DNA from: an uncultured Lachnospiraceae bacterium
GTDB taxonomy: Bacteria > Bacillota > Clostridia > Lachnospirales > Lachnospiraceae
DNA length: 64,000 bases
Direction of reading: 5' to 3'
NCBI GenBank assembly: GCA_910577165.1
Contig: CAJTLX010000006.1
Location: 28,489-92,488 of the forward strand
The position numbers and the translations under genes are program-made. Of the stretch, positions 45,259 to 53,919 are shown one piece after another; the stretch's first letter is position 1; each line of letters starts with the position of its first letter. Under the pieces are notes generated by a model, which saw only the letters and a list, made by a program, of their open reading frames with translations, had not been told where the DNA came from and made no database searches.

Positions 45259-45696
45259 TCACTGTGATATATCCTTCAGTTCCGATTCATCTTCCCTCTC
45301 ACACATCCAGTCCGTCCTGTGTGCTGTGCGCGGACATTTCATCTGAAAAACACCGTCCACCATCCGGTGTATCAAACAGGCGGCGGCCGTGTCCTCCAGT
45401 CGATAAAGGACTTCCTTGCCCTCCCTGCGGCTGCGGATAAATCCGCTCTGCTTTAAATTGCGCAGATGATGGGAAACCGCTGGGGCACTCATATCCACCG
45501 CTGCTGCAATATCATTGACGCATTCTTCACTGTGGCAGAGAAGCCAGAGAATTTTCAGGCGCGTCGCGTCGGAAAGCTGCGCAAAAATATCTGCTGCCTC
45601 CCCGAATGCCTTTTCCGAAGGCATAAATTCCAGAAGCCGCATTGTCCCATATCCATGATCATGTGGAATGATTTTTCGCTTTTCATTTTGTTCCAT
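45259..45696 (-). CDS. ArsR-family metal-type repressor
   Basis: A 145-residue winged-helix protein. DATRLKILWLLCHSEECVNDIAAAV and MSAPAVSHHLRNLKQSGFIRSRREGKEVLYRL are the ArsR/SmtB signature. An N-terminal HDHGYG and CxxxC-type cysteines (CHSEEC) could bind zinc or cadmium, as in CadC/CzrA. The start at 45696 follows GGAG at 12 bases. No metal transporter is adjacent. A GCAAAC/GTTTGC inverted repeat in the promoter region (about 45763-45788) may be its operator. Confidence 0.88.
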   Translation of the reverse strand: MEQNEKRKIIPHDHGYGTMRLLEFMPSEKAFGEAADIFAQLSDATRLKILWLLCHSEECVNDIAAAVDMSAPAVSHHLRNLKQSGFIRSRREGKEVLYRLEDTAAACLIHRMVDGVFQMKCPRTAHRTDWMCEREDESELKDISQ

Positions 45697-45953
45697 CGCT
45701 CTATATTTCTCCAAATTTTTATTCTCCTCTTTCTTTTTTGCAGAAAGAAGAGTATACTATAGCAAACGACAAAAATATTTGCTGTTTGCGATAAACCCTC
45801 CGGGGATGCGCACGGATTTGCATAGGAAATATGAATCCGGCGCAGGAACCGAATCAAAACGCAAGCATCTTGTTCGTTTCCTAATAAATGATATATACGC
45901 TAAAACCGCAGTGAAATAAAAACTGCGGCAGCTTATTAGAATGGAGGTTCTCT

Positions 45954-46373
45954 ATGAAAGATGACAATTGTATTTTTTGCAAACTGGCGGCGGGGCAAAT
46001 TCCCTCAAATACACTGTATGAGGACGAAGATTTCCGCGTGATTATGGATATCGCTCCCGCAGTGAAAGGGCACGCCATCGTCCTTCCCAAACAACATATG
46101 AACGATCTGCTTTCTATTGAGGAAGACACCGCAAAAAAGATACTTTTTGTTGTTTCCAAAATAGCGAGTGCGATAAAGGATGCGCTTGGCTGCGATGGGA
46201 TTAATATTTTACAAAATAACGGCGAAGCGGCGGGACAAAGTGTTTTCCATCTGCATTTTCATCTCCTTCCACGCTACGAAAACGATCATTTCACTATCCC
46301 GTGGAAGACACTTTCCTATGCGGAGGGAGAGGCGGAGGCGATCGCCGAAAAAATTCGGGCGGTACTGCGTTAA
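45954..46373 (+). CDS. HIT family hydrolase
   Basis: A 139-residue histidine-triad protein with CIFCKLAAG at the N-terminus and the HLHFHLLP triad near residue 98. Such enzymes hydrolyse nucleoside phosphoramidates and related nucleotides. Length fits the Hint branch. The start at 45954 follows GGAGG. Its stop overlaps the convergent murG stop by four bases. Confidence 0.93.
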   Translation: MKDDNCIFCKLAAGQIPSNTLYEDEDFRVIMDIAPAVKGHAIVLPKQHMNDLLSIEEDTAKKILFVVSKIASAIKDALGCDGINILQNNGEAAGQSVFHLHFHLLPRYENDHFTIPWKTLSYAEGEAEAIAEKIRAVLR

Positions 46374-47461
46374 CTCGCACTTACCTCCCCTGTTTTGTTT
46401 CCCACTGTCTCCTCAATCAGTTTCACAATCGTTTCCGCAGCGTCCGTCAATTTGCTGTTTTTCATTGCCTGGATATAGTTGTCCCTGCCATCATAGACCT
46501 CGTTGACTGCGGTTAGGAGCGTCTCGTTCGTCAGCTCCTCCTCGCTGATCACATAGGCAAATCCCTGGCGTTCAAAGGACTCGGCATTTAAAATCTGGTC
46601 ACCGCGACTTGCCGCAGCGGAGAGCGGAATCAAAATCATCGGTTTGCGCAGTGCCAACAATTCGCAGACCGCATTTGCACCAGCCCTTGAAATCACAAGA
46701 TCCGCTGCCGCAAACAGATCGCTTAGCTCCGCGCTGATATACTCATACTGGACATACCCAGAAATATTATTATATGCCATATCTGTCTTGCCTTTTCCGC
46801 AGAGATGGACAACCTGAAAGCGTTTTAAAAGCGTTGGCAGAAGATTGCGCACTGCCTCGTTGACCGCGAGTGCTCCGGTGCTTCCGCCAACCACTAAAAT
46901 CACGGGGCGATCCGCAGAAAATCCGCAGAACTCAAGTCCGCGAAGACGGTTTCCAGCAAAGAGTTCTCTGCGGATTGGCGTTCCAGTCAGCACCGCCTTG
47001 CCCTCCGGAAGGTACTGCACCGTCTCCGGAAAATTTGCGCATACCTTTACTGCCGCCGGAATTGCCAATTTGTTCGCAAGCCCCGGTGTCATGTCCGACT
47101 CATGGATAATCGCCGGGATTTTGCAGCGTTTTGCTGCCATCACCACCGGCACCGAAACAAAGCCCCCTTTGGAAAAGACAATATCTGGCTTTAACTGGCG
47201 CAAAAGTTTCTTTGCCTCGCGAAAACCTTTGGCTACCCGAAAAATATCCGAAAAATTTTTCCGATCAAAATAGCGGCGCAGCTTTCCCGAAGAAATCCCA
47301 TAGTAGGGAACGCCCAGTTTTTCAATCAGTTCCTTCTCTATCCCCTGATAAGAGCCAATATAGTATATCTCGTAGTCCTTCTCACGCAGTTTTGCAATCA
47401 GGGCAATATTGGGTGTGACATGCCCGGCTGTGCCCCCTCCAGTAAATACAATCCGCTTCAT
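46370..47461 (-). CDS. murG: Undecaprenyldiphospho-muramoylpentapeptide GlcNAc transferase
   Basis: A 363-residue glycosyltransferase that adds GlcNAc to lipid I to make lipid II on the inner face of the membrane. It has TGGGTAGHVTPNIA at the N-terminus, the second G-loop VVGGSTGALAVNEAV and the UDP-GlcNAc site SRAGANAVCELLALRKPMILIPL. Length fits. It is not in a mur/fts cluster here; the small TSCPD gene is 23 bases upstream and likely co-transcribed. It is of the type carried as an extra murG copy in some Clostridia. Confidence 0.95.
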   Translation of the reverse strand: MKRIVFTGGGTAGHVTPNIALIAKLREKDYEIYYIGSYQGIEKELIEKLGVPYYGISSGKLRRYFDRKNFSDIFRVAKGFREAKKLLRQLKPDIVFSKGGFVSVPVVMAAKRCKIPAIIHESDMTPGLANKLAIPAAVKVCANFPETVQYLPEGKAVLTGTPIRRELFAGNRLRGLEFCGFSADRPVILVVGGSTGALAVNEAVRNLLPTLLKRFQVVHLCGKGKTDMAYNNISGYVQYEYISAELSDLFAAADLVISRAGANAVCELLALRKPMILIPLSAAASRGDQILNAESFERQGFAYVISEEELTNETLLTAVNEVYDGRDNYIQAMKNSKLTDAAETIVKLIEETVGNKTGEVSAS

Positions 47462-47484
47462 ATCGCTTCATCCGCCTCCGGAAA

Positions 47485-47733
47485 CTATATGCTTTTTAAT
47501 GCCGTCGCAAGCTGATCTGGACAGGAAGTACTCTTCATTCCGCAGATCGTTCCCTCCAGGCGGCGGATCACCTCATCCACTGGCATCCCCTCCACAAGCT
47601 TGCCGATCCCTTTCAGGTTGCCATTACATCCCCCGACAAACGATACATTCTTTACAACTTTTACGCCGTCCACCTCCTCAATATCAAAATTGATTTCACG
47701 GGAACAGGTTCCTGTTGTTTTATAAGTCATCAT
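47485..47733 (-). CDS. TIGR03905-type TSCPD domain protein
   Basis: An 82-residue protein beginning MMTYKTTGTCSREINFDI, with VSFVGGCNGNLKGIGKLVEG and GTICGMKSTSCPDQLA. This matches the TSCPD domain seen as a zinc/cofactor tail in class II ribonucleotide reductase and as a small protein in Clostridia. Function unknown. Start 47733 is best placed relative to GGAGG (8 bases); 47739 and 47730 are alternatives. It precedes murG. Confidence 0.88.
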   Translation of the reverse strand: MMTYKTTGTCSREINFDIEEVDGVKVVKNVSFVGGCNGNLKGIGKLVEGMPVDEVIRRLEGTICGMKSTSCPDQLATALKSI

Positions 47734-47937
47734 ATGCATTTCCTCCGTTAATTATTTATATTTCCATGGACAGGATGAAATAGGCATTTTTTCTGCGCTC
47801 CATTCTATTCCTGTCAATATGAAGACTATTTTATATCATTTTTCGCAAATATGCAAATGGTTTTTTTGCAATTTAAAGTTTTCCACCTTTTTGCAGGATA
47901 TTCGAAAAAATTTTTCAGTTGCATAATATGGGAAGGA

Positions 47938-47965
47938 TATGGTATAATCTTGATAGAATTATACC
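47938..47965 (+). promoter_or_regulatory. Extended -10 promoter with palindrome before mtnN
   Basis: GGTATAAT (47941-47948) and ATTATACC (47958-47965) are perfect 8-base arms around nine bases. ATGGTATAAT gives an extended -10 box (TATAAT 47943-47948) without a good -35. The outer bases equal those of the elements at 38.3 and 63.95 kb, but the inner bases differ. Confidence 0.65.
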
Positions 47966-47986
47966 ACGAAAGGCAGGTGTGCGCCA

Positions 47987-48682
47987 ATGATAGGGATTAT
48001 CGGAGCGATGGAGGAGGAAGTGGCAAAGCTGGTTGCACAGATGGAAGATGTCACCATAATTCGGCAGGCTTGTATGGAGTTTCATACTGGAAAGCTTTGT
48101 GGCAGAGACGCAGTTGTTGTACGTAGCGGAATTGGAAAAGTAAATGCCGCTATCTGTACACAGATTCTTGCCGATCGCTTCAAGGTGGATTTTGTGATCA
48201 ATACTGGGATCGCTGGCTCGCTTGACGCGCGCATTGATATCGGCGATATTGTCCTGTCCACGGACTCTATGCAGCATGATATGGATGCTGTGGCATTCGG
48301 TTATCCATTGGGCGTTATCCCCCAGATGGAAACTTCCGTTTTTCCGGCCGATCCTCATCTTATCTCCCTCGCCAAGGCAGTATGCGAAAAGATAAACCCT
48401 GAGATCCATGTCTTTACTGGGAGGGTGGTCAGCGGCGATCAGTTTATTGCGGACGATGCTAAAAAACAATTTCTTTTAACACAGTTTAAGCCAATGTGTA
48501 CGGAGATGGAAGGAGCCGCAATCGCGCAGGCAGCATATTTAAACAAAATTCCCTACCTGATTATCCGTGCGATCTCGGACAAGGCGGACGGCAGTGCCCA
48601 TATGGATTATCCTGCATTTGAGGCCGCCGCCATCACACATACAGTAAATCTTGTTTTAGAACTTTGTGCTTCTTTATCGTGA
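47987..48682 (+). CDS. mtnN: 5'-methylthioadenosine/S-adenosylhomocysteine nucleosidase
   Basis: A 231-residue nucleosidase (Pfs) that splits MTA and SAH into adenine and a thioribose, feeding methionine salvage. It opens with IGIIGAMEEEV (catalytic Glu 11-12 region), has VINTGIAGSLD, VSGDQFIAD, EMEGAAIAQAA (substrate Glu) and ISDKADG (catalytic Asp). The start at 47987 follows AAGGCAGG. It is first in an operon with the phosphatase and rpiB. Confidence 0.96.
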   Translation: MIGIIGAMEEEVAKLVAQMEDVTIIRQACMEFHTGKLCGRDAVVVRSGIGKVNAAICTQILADRFKVDFVINTGIAGSLDARIDIGDIVLSTDSMQHDMDAVAFGYPLGVIPQMETSVFPADPHLISLAKAVCEKINPEIHVFTGRVVSGDQFIADDAKKQFLLTQFKPMCTEMEGAAIAQAAYLNKIPYLIIRAISDKADGSAHMDYPAFEAAAITHTVNLVLELCASLS

Positions 48683-48688
48683 GGACTT

Positions 48689-49213
48689 ATGGTAAAAAAA
48701 CTTATTTTTGTGTGTACAGATAACACTTGTATGGGACCGATTGCCGAGACGATCTTTAAAAATGCGTGGCACAACCCGGAGCTTGAGATTTGCTCGCGCG
48801 GGCTGATTGTGCTGTTTCCGGAACCGGTCAACCCGAAGGCAGAGACGCTTCTTGCCACACACGGGCTAATTATCAGCAGCCACACCGCAAGACAGTTTAA
48901 GGCGGAAGAGGTGGATGAAGAAACTTTGATTCTGACCATGAATATCGCGCAAAAACGCCGCCTGGCAACGGATTTTTTTATCAATGATAATGTGTACACG
49001 CTCCCGGAATTTGCGGGGGAACACAAAGAGGTGGAAGACCCTTATGGAAAAGAATTAAAGGATTATGAAGCTTGCTATATGGAACTGGACAAGCTGATAC
49101 AGAATGTAATTTACCGTCTCCTTTACGGACACCTGAAGGAAACTGCAAAGCCGGACGACGAATTACATAATAATATTTCAGGAGGAACAAAAAATGATAG
49201 CAATTGGCAGTGA
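48689..49213 (+). CDS. Low-molecular-weight phosphatase-like protein lacking the P-loop arginine
   Basis: A 174-residue relative of LMW protein tyrosine/arginine phosphatases. The loop reads VCTDNTCMGPIAE where the family has C-X5-R-S; the Cys is kept but Arg is Met and Ser is Gly. The general-acid Asp in VEDPYGKELKDYE is kept. The Thr that marks arginine phosphatases (YwlE) is present. Location before rpiB matches the ywlE neighbourhood of Bacilli. It is probably inactive or changed in activity. It starts 6 bases after mtnN and overlaps rpiB by 20 bases. Confidence 0.85.
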   Translation: MVKKLIFVCTDNTCMGPIAETIFKNAWHNPELEICSRGLIVLFPEPVNPKAETLLATHGLIISSHTARQFKAEEVDEETLILTMNIAQKRRLATDFFINDNVYTLPEFAGEHKEVEDPYGKELKDYEACYMELDKLIQNVIYRLLYGHLKETAKPDDELHNNISGGTKNDSNWQ

Positions 49214-49622
49214 TCATGGCGGTTATGAACTCAAAAAAGAAATTATTAAACACCTTACTGAGCGAGGACTTTCATATAAAGATTTCGGCACGGACTCCAC
49301 CGAGTCCTGCGATTATCCAGTCTACGGCAAGGCGGTTGCAAATGCAGTCGCATCGGGCGAATGCGAGAAGGGAATTCTGATCTGCGGCACGGGCATAGGA
49401 ATTTCCATCACCGCAAACAAAATTCGGGGGATTCGCTGCGCACTCTGCCACGACTGTTTTTCCGCTGAGGCAACCAGACTGCACAATAACGCAAATATTC
49501 TCGCAATGGGCGGGCGCGTTGTGGGCGCGGGGCTGGCATTAAAGATTGTGGATACCTTCCTCGATACGCCATTTTCTAACGATGAGCGGCATATCCGCAG
49601 AATTTCACAGATGGAAGAATAA
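49194..49622 (+). CDS. rpiB: Ribose 5-phosphate isomerase B
   Basis: A 142-residue isomerase that interconverts ribose 5-phosphate and ribulose 5-phosphate. It has IAIGSDHGGYELK, GTDSTESCDYP, the catalytic region GILICGTGIGISITANK and NNANILAMGGR. A related branch (LacA/B) acts on galactose phosphates, but a single short gene of this kind fits RpiB. The start at 49194 follows AGGAGG. It is the last gene of the mtnN operon. Confidence 0.95.
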   Translation: MIAIGSDHGGYELKKEIIKHLTERGLSYKDFGTDSTESCDYPVYGKAVANAVASGECEKGILICGTGIGISITANKIRGIRCALCHDCFSAEATRLHNNANILAMGGRVVGAGLALKIVDTFLDTPFSNDERHIRRISQMEE

Positions 49623-49690
49623 TTTTCCTACAGTAAACTTTTTAATAGCAAAATATCGAATTGTTAAAGGATGATCTCCAAGAATTTACC

Positions 49691-49738
49691 GAAAGTTTTG
49701 AAAATATTCTTTATTGTGGATATTTTCAAAACTTTCGC
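49691..49738. repeat. Perfect 18-base-arm hairpin after rpiB
   Basis: CGAAAGTTTTGAAAATAT (49691-49708) and its exact complement (49721-49738) are separated by 12 bases. It lies between convergent rpiB and sua5. No clean T-run follows, so it may be a terminator for both or a structured RNA. Confidence 0.7.
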
Positions 49739-49792
49739 GATTTTAGTGTCTATAAAATAAAATTTTCGTGGTTTTACTGTCGATAAGATAAT
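49734..49792. repeat. Two-copy degenerate tandem repeat
   Basis: Two 28-base copies (49734-49761 and 49765-49792), period 31, agree at 23 of 28 bases; shared parts include TTTCG, TTTTA and TGTC with ATAA ends. The first copy begins inside the right arm of the preceding hairpin. It may be the start of a longer repeat or a protein-binding array. Confidence 0.6.
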
Positions 49793-49842
49793 TCCTTTCT
49801 CGAAAAAATTCTGGAACATAGAAAAATATCCGATCCGCCTGT

Positions 49843-50898
49843 TTAAACATGGATCACCTGATATCCCGCCGCCTTCAATAATCGGTTCATAATCGCCATC
49901 CCTAAATGCCCGTCCGAAAAACTCTCAGAAAAAATATATTCTATTCCCCCCTCATCAAAACTTCGAAGTGCATCAAATAAGCTTGCCGCGATTGTTTCCT
50001 CCCGCTGTCTTGTCCCAATGCTTTTTATCTCAGGGCAGGAATAATCCGCTTTTGACTCCTCTGTTGTAAGCACCGCACAGGAAAATCCCCCCTCTATCCG
50101 CCGGGCAATATCGCGGTTAATCGCAGCGATCACCGCTTCTTTCTTTCCCTCATAAATCACAAGATTTCCCTTTGGTGCGTAGTGGCGGTATTTCATTCCC
50201 GGTGCTTTTGCCACAATATCCTTCCCATCCGTTTTTGCAATCAATGCCGGATCGTATTCCAATCCCGGCAATAGGGAGAGCATTTCTTCCCGCGATAGAA
50301 AGCCCGGTCTTAAAATTACAGGCTTTTCTTCCGACAAATCAATAATTGTCGATTCCAGCCCAATCAAGGACTCGCCCCCATCCAAAATCAACTCAATTCG
50401 CCCCGCCAAATCTTCATACACATGGCTGGCTTTCGTCGTGCTTGGTCTGCCGGAGGCATTCGCGCTCGGCGCGGCAAGATAGAGTCCGGACTCCATAATC
50501 AGCATACGGGCAATTTTATCGGACGGCATACGAATGGCGACGGTGGGAAGTCCCCCCGTCGTCGTATCTGGCACAAGCTCACTCTTTTTTAAAATCATCG
50601 TGAGCGGGCCCGGCCAAAAACGCTTTGCCAATTCCCATGCAACTTCTGGAATATCCTTCGCCAGTTCCCTAAGTGCCTCCTTCTCGGCAATATGCACAAT
50701 CAGTGGATTGTCGGAAGGTCGCCCTTTCGCTGCATATATTTTTGTCGCTGCCTTGTGATCCAACGCATTTCCGCCAAGCCCGTACACGGTTTCCGTCGGA
50801 AATGCCACCAGCCCGCCGGAGCGCAAAATACGTACTGCCTCGGTAAAATCCTCTTTTTTCAGCGCGTTTCGATCTAATTTTTTTACAATTGTTTCCAT
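49843..50898 (-). CDS. sua5: L-threonylcarbamoyladenylate synthase
   Basis: A 351-residue Sua5/YwlC enzyme that makes threonylcarbamoyl-AMP from threonine, bicarbonate and ATP for the t6A37 modification of tRNA. The N-terminal YrdC-like domain has GGLVAFPTETVYGLGG, KGRPSDNPLIVHI, RFWPGPLT and APSANASG; the C-terminal about 130 residues are the Sua5 domain, with PGMKYRHYAP linker. It starts at 50898 and follows the CwlD-like gene by 14 bases on the same strand. Confidence 0.95.
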   Translation of the reverse strand: METIVKKLDRNALKKEDFTEAVRILRSGGLVAFPTETVYGLGGNALDHKAATKIYAAKGRPSDNPLIVHIAEKEALRELAKDIPEVAWELAKRFWPGPLTMILKKSELVPDTTTGGLPTVAIRMPSDKIARMLIMESGLYLAAPSANASGRPSTTKASHVYEDLAGRIELILDGGESLIGLESTIIDLSEEKPVILRPGFLSREEMLSLLPGLEYDPALIAKTDGKDIVAKAPGMKYRHYAPKGNLVIYEGKKEAVIAAINRDIARRIEGGFSCAVLTTEESKADYSCPEIKSIGTRQREETIAASLFDALRSFDEGGIEYIFSESFSDGHLGMAIMNRLLKAAGYQVIHV

Positions 50899-50912
50899 TT
50901 TATCCTCGTTTC

Positions 50913-51752
50913 CTAATTACCATCTGCAGAACCTTCTGTTCCCTTTAACTCCTCAGCACTCTTACAGTATTCCACAATTCCAAAACAAATTGCCCACGCC
51001 ATCTTATCCTGGTATTCCTCCGTAACCAAAAGCTCTGCCTCCCGCGGATTGCTCAAAAAACCGCACTCCACAATCACCATCGGACAGGGCGATTTCCTTA
51101 AAAGATAATAGCTCTCATTTGCTGTTGCCTCCCTGTGGTTCTCGTCCGCAATCACTGTTTTGATTGTTGTCTGCAAATATTCCGCTAAGGTCTTCCCCTG
51201 CTTTGAACTTTCATAATAAAATACCTGCGCGCCAAAACTTGATTCCTGGGTAAAACTATTTTGATGAATACTCACAGCAAATTCCGGCTTCTTCTCCTCA
51301 ATTGTGCGGATACGGCTTCTCATATCCGCCGATTTTTTGTTGGAATCCCCCTCCCCGTAAAGTGCCTCGTCCGATTCCCGTGTCATATGTACAGTAAAAC
51401 CCGCTGCGTGCAGATAGGTCTGAAGCTTTTTCGCGATCGAGAGATTGATTTCTTTCTCCTTCGCGCCGTTCACTCCAACTTTTCCCGGATCAAACGCCCC
51501 ATGTCCGGCATCTAATACAATAGTATATCCACCTCCGCTAAAATCTCCCAATGCCTCCCTTTGTTCCTCCGTAAAAATATCCGTTTCTCCTGTCTGTGTA
51601 TTTTCATTTTCTTCCATATCCGTATCCCCCCCCTTCGTCCCTTCCTTCGCATCCATATTCACCTTGGTAAACATCCTCAGACATTTTCCCGCAAACAGGC
51701 AGGCGGCACAGAGGACTAAAAGATACAGTCCCACTTTAAACTGTTTTGACAT
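50913..51752 (-). CDS. N-acetylmuramoyl-L-alanine amidase (CwlD-like)
   Basis: A 279-residue amidase_3 zinc enzyme with one N-terminal membrane anchor (VGLYLLVLCAACLFAG). The catalytic domain has VLDAGHGAFDPGKVG (His), KEKEINLSIAKKL (Glu), VSIHQNSF (His) and VIVECGFLSNPREAE (catalytic Glu). CwlD cleaves the peptide from muramic acid in the spore cortex to make muramic lactam; this is the closest known type. A negatively charged linker lies at residues 35-65. It supports endospore formation. It is 14 bases upstream of sua5. Confidence 0.88.
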   Translation of the reverse strand: MSKQFKVGLYLLVLCAACLFAGKCLRMFTKVNMDAKEGTKGGDTDMEENENTQTGETDIFTEEQREALGDFSGGGYTIVLDAGHGAFDPGKVGVNGAKEKEINLSIAKKLQTYLHAAGFTVHMTRESDEALYGEGDSNKKSADMRSRIRTIEEKKPEFAVSIHQNSFTQESSFGAQVFYYESSKQGKTLAEYLQTTIKTVIADENHREATANESYYLLRKSPCPMVIVECGFLSNPREAELLVTEEYQDKMAWAICFGIVEYCKSAEELKGTEGSADGN

Positions 51753-51836
51753 TTGATCCCGGCAAAAATAGCCTTTCTCCTTTTTCGTCCATCCCTATAA
51801 TCTATGATGGCATGAAACAGAAAATACGCACAAAGC

Positions 51837-53567
51837 TTACTCTGTTCCACTTCCCGAAAACACATCCCAGACATCCTCTGTTTCCAGTCCCAGCCGCCAT
51901 GCACCGATTCCCGCAAGCTCCGCCTGCCTTATGCGCGCCACTTTCTCGCTAAGAGAATGTGCCTCCTCAAGCCAGATCCGATAATGCGCCTCCTCCTTAT
52001 CATATTCCGCATAATACTGGCAAGTTTCCTCATCCCATTCTGCCTCGACATTGTTTTCTTTTAGTATGTCAGCTGCGTCCTTCATCCCCGGCGTGCGCTC
52101 CACACCAAGAATAGTCACACCATCCACCACGGTCTCCTTCCAAAGTCTTGTATAAAATGGCAGTGCCATGATAATTTTCTGTGTTGGAACCATCTCCTTT
52201 GTATCTTTAATCGCATTCTCCACATAGGAGATGGACGAAACACTCCCCGCTTCCTGCGAGCCGGAGTAATGCTCATCATACGCCATAATAACAACATAGT
52301 CTGCAAGCACTCCCTGCTCTGCAAAATCATAGTAGCGATTATAGCCGGCCGGGACATAATTATCCACGGAAAGGACTAGCTGATATTTGCGGCAGCTAAC
52401 AGAAAGTTCACGCAAAAACTGAATAAAATGTGGACCTGCCTCCACCGGAAGACTCTCAAAATCAATATTGATCCCGTCAAGACCACAGGAGAGTGCCACA
52501 GAAATCAGTTCTTTCACCAGTCGCTCACGCGCTGTCGTGGAAGAAAGAATCGCATAGCTGTCAATATTTTCACTGAAATTATCAATTAAGCCCCACACCT
52601 TCAGTCCTAAGCTGTGCGCGGTACTCACATAATTTGAATCTGCCAGGGATGAGATTGCCCCGTCATTGCTGGCAATAGAAAACCAGGTCGGCGCAACCAC
52701 AGTAACGCCCTTTGTCTGTGCAATCAGACCGGAAAGATTCGCATTTGCCGTGGAGTTAGTCACAACATGCCAGACAAGCATCACCTCTTCATCATCTGCA
52801 ACACTTGTGTAAACGGGAGTCTCAAAATCGCTTGCCAATCTCTCATAATACCCCTCGCCAACACATTTATTCAACACATAGCCGCGCACACCATCCTGTG
52901 TCATCACGGTTAAGTATCCGTTTTTCTGGGAACCACCGCCATCTAAAAGCATCAGTTTCTCTCCCGTTGCCACCTGCCGCAAAATTGGACTTTTCCGATC
53001 TCCGTCCGTGCGCAGCTGTGTTTCCTTTGTCACATCCGCATAGAGATAATCGCCAAATACGCTGGTAATCAGGACGCGCTGGGGTACTCCCTCCCCCGTT
53101 TCCTGTGCGGAATACGCCCGGTAACGGATATCCGAATACTGCCCGATGAAATCAAGTAAGAGCCAGATTTCCCCATTTCTCTCAATGACCGCTGGATACC
53201 CTGTATCCACTCTCTCCCCGTTGATCTCCATGGAAGTTTCCTGCAGTGCCGCCTTTATCACCTGTGTTGGCGTTGTATAGATTAACACCTGCTCCGCCCC
53301 ATCCCAATAGAATCTTTTATTAAAACGCTGCACCACCGTATCAAAATCCACATAGATCTGATCTCCAGATAAGAGTGCGTTCTTTTCATAAATCTTATCG
53401 TCCAAAATAATCATCACTTCACCCGCCGGCACATGGTAATAATCGGCCAGGCTGATCCCTTCCCTTCCTGGCGACAGATATCTTGCCAGAGTGATCCCCC
53501 CAATCAACAAAATCAATATCAGAACAAGCAACGTCCCGATCACCGCCTGTTTCGCTCGCTTTTCCAT
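51837..53567 (-). CDS. GH18 glucosaminidase with membrane anchor and SH3-like region
   Basis: A 576-residue protein. An N-terminal membrane segment (GTLLVLILILLIGGITLA) is followed by a copper-amine-oxidase-N-like/SH3-like region (about 60-255, including RKSPILRQVATGEKLMLL) and a GH18 barrel. The catalytic stretch is GLDGINIDFESLP near residue 350, with YVVIMAYDEHY and a C-terminal IGAWRLGLE strand. Such proteins (YdhD/SleL group) hydrolyse cortex peptidoglycan in spores. Upstream of CwlD-like gene by 84 bases on the same strand. Confidence 0.88.
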   Translation of the reverse strand: MEKRAKQAVIGTLLVLILILLIGGITLARYLSPGREGISLADYYHVPAGEVMIILDDKIYEKNALLSGDQIYVDFDTVVQRFNKRFYWDGAEQVLIYTTPTQVIKAALQETSMEINGERVDTGYPAVIERNGEIWLLLDFIGQYSDIRYRAYSAQETGEGVPQRVLITSVFGDYLYADVTKETQLRTDGDRKSPILRQVATGEKLMLLDGGGSQKNGYLTVMTQDGVRGYVLNKCVGEGYYERLASDFETPVYTSVADDEEVMLVWHVVTNSTANANLSGLIAQTKGVTVVAPTWFSIASNDGAISSLADSNYVSTAHSLGLKVWGLIDNFSENIDSYAILSSTTARERLVKELISVALSCGLDGINIDFESLPVEAGPHFIQFLRELSVSCRKYQLVLSVDNYVPAGYNRYYDFAEQGVLADYVVIMAYDEHYSGSQEAGSVSSISYVENAIKDTKEMVPTQKIIMALPFYTRLWKETVVDGVTILGVERTPGMKDAADILKENNVEAEWDEETCQYYAEYDKEEAHYRIWLEEAHSLSEKVARIRQAELAGIGAWRLGLETEDVWDVFSGSGTE

Positions 53568-53701
53568 ACATTCATCCCTCTTTTCTGCACTGGTGTTACT
53601 CGCTTTTTATTACGGACATAACAATCCATCTTATCGACTGTCACGCCTTGATGCTACGCCATAGTATAACACATTATGCAGCAAAATCCAACAAGTTTTC
53701 T

Positions 53702-53914
53702 AAAATGTAGCGGACGGCACTGCTTCGCGGTTGTATTGAGGGTACTTTTTGCGAAAGCTTCCACTCTTATGGTCGGATGCACACGGAGTACAGACAAGCT
53801 TCTTGTTATATTTTTAATAAGGAATTTTTGTTGTGAGACATTCCCCAGGATTATTTTCTATTCACTCTCCCGCCAGACCCTTAGCATCCTTCCAACTCCC
53901 GCCCGCTACATTTT
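53702..53914. mobile_element. Possible small inverted-repeat element (MITE-like)
   Basis: AAAATGTAGCGGACGG (53702-53717) and the complement of AAAATGTAGCGGGCGG (53899-53914) are 16-base terminal inverted repeats with one mismatch, enclosing 181 bases without a credible gene. No clear target duplication is seen. The rest of the 352-base gap around it (53568-53919) has no other feature. Confidence 0.4.
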
Positions 53915-53919
53915 TTGTT

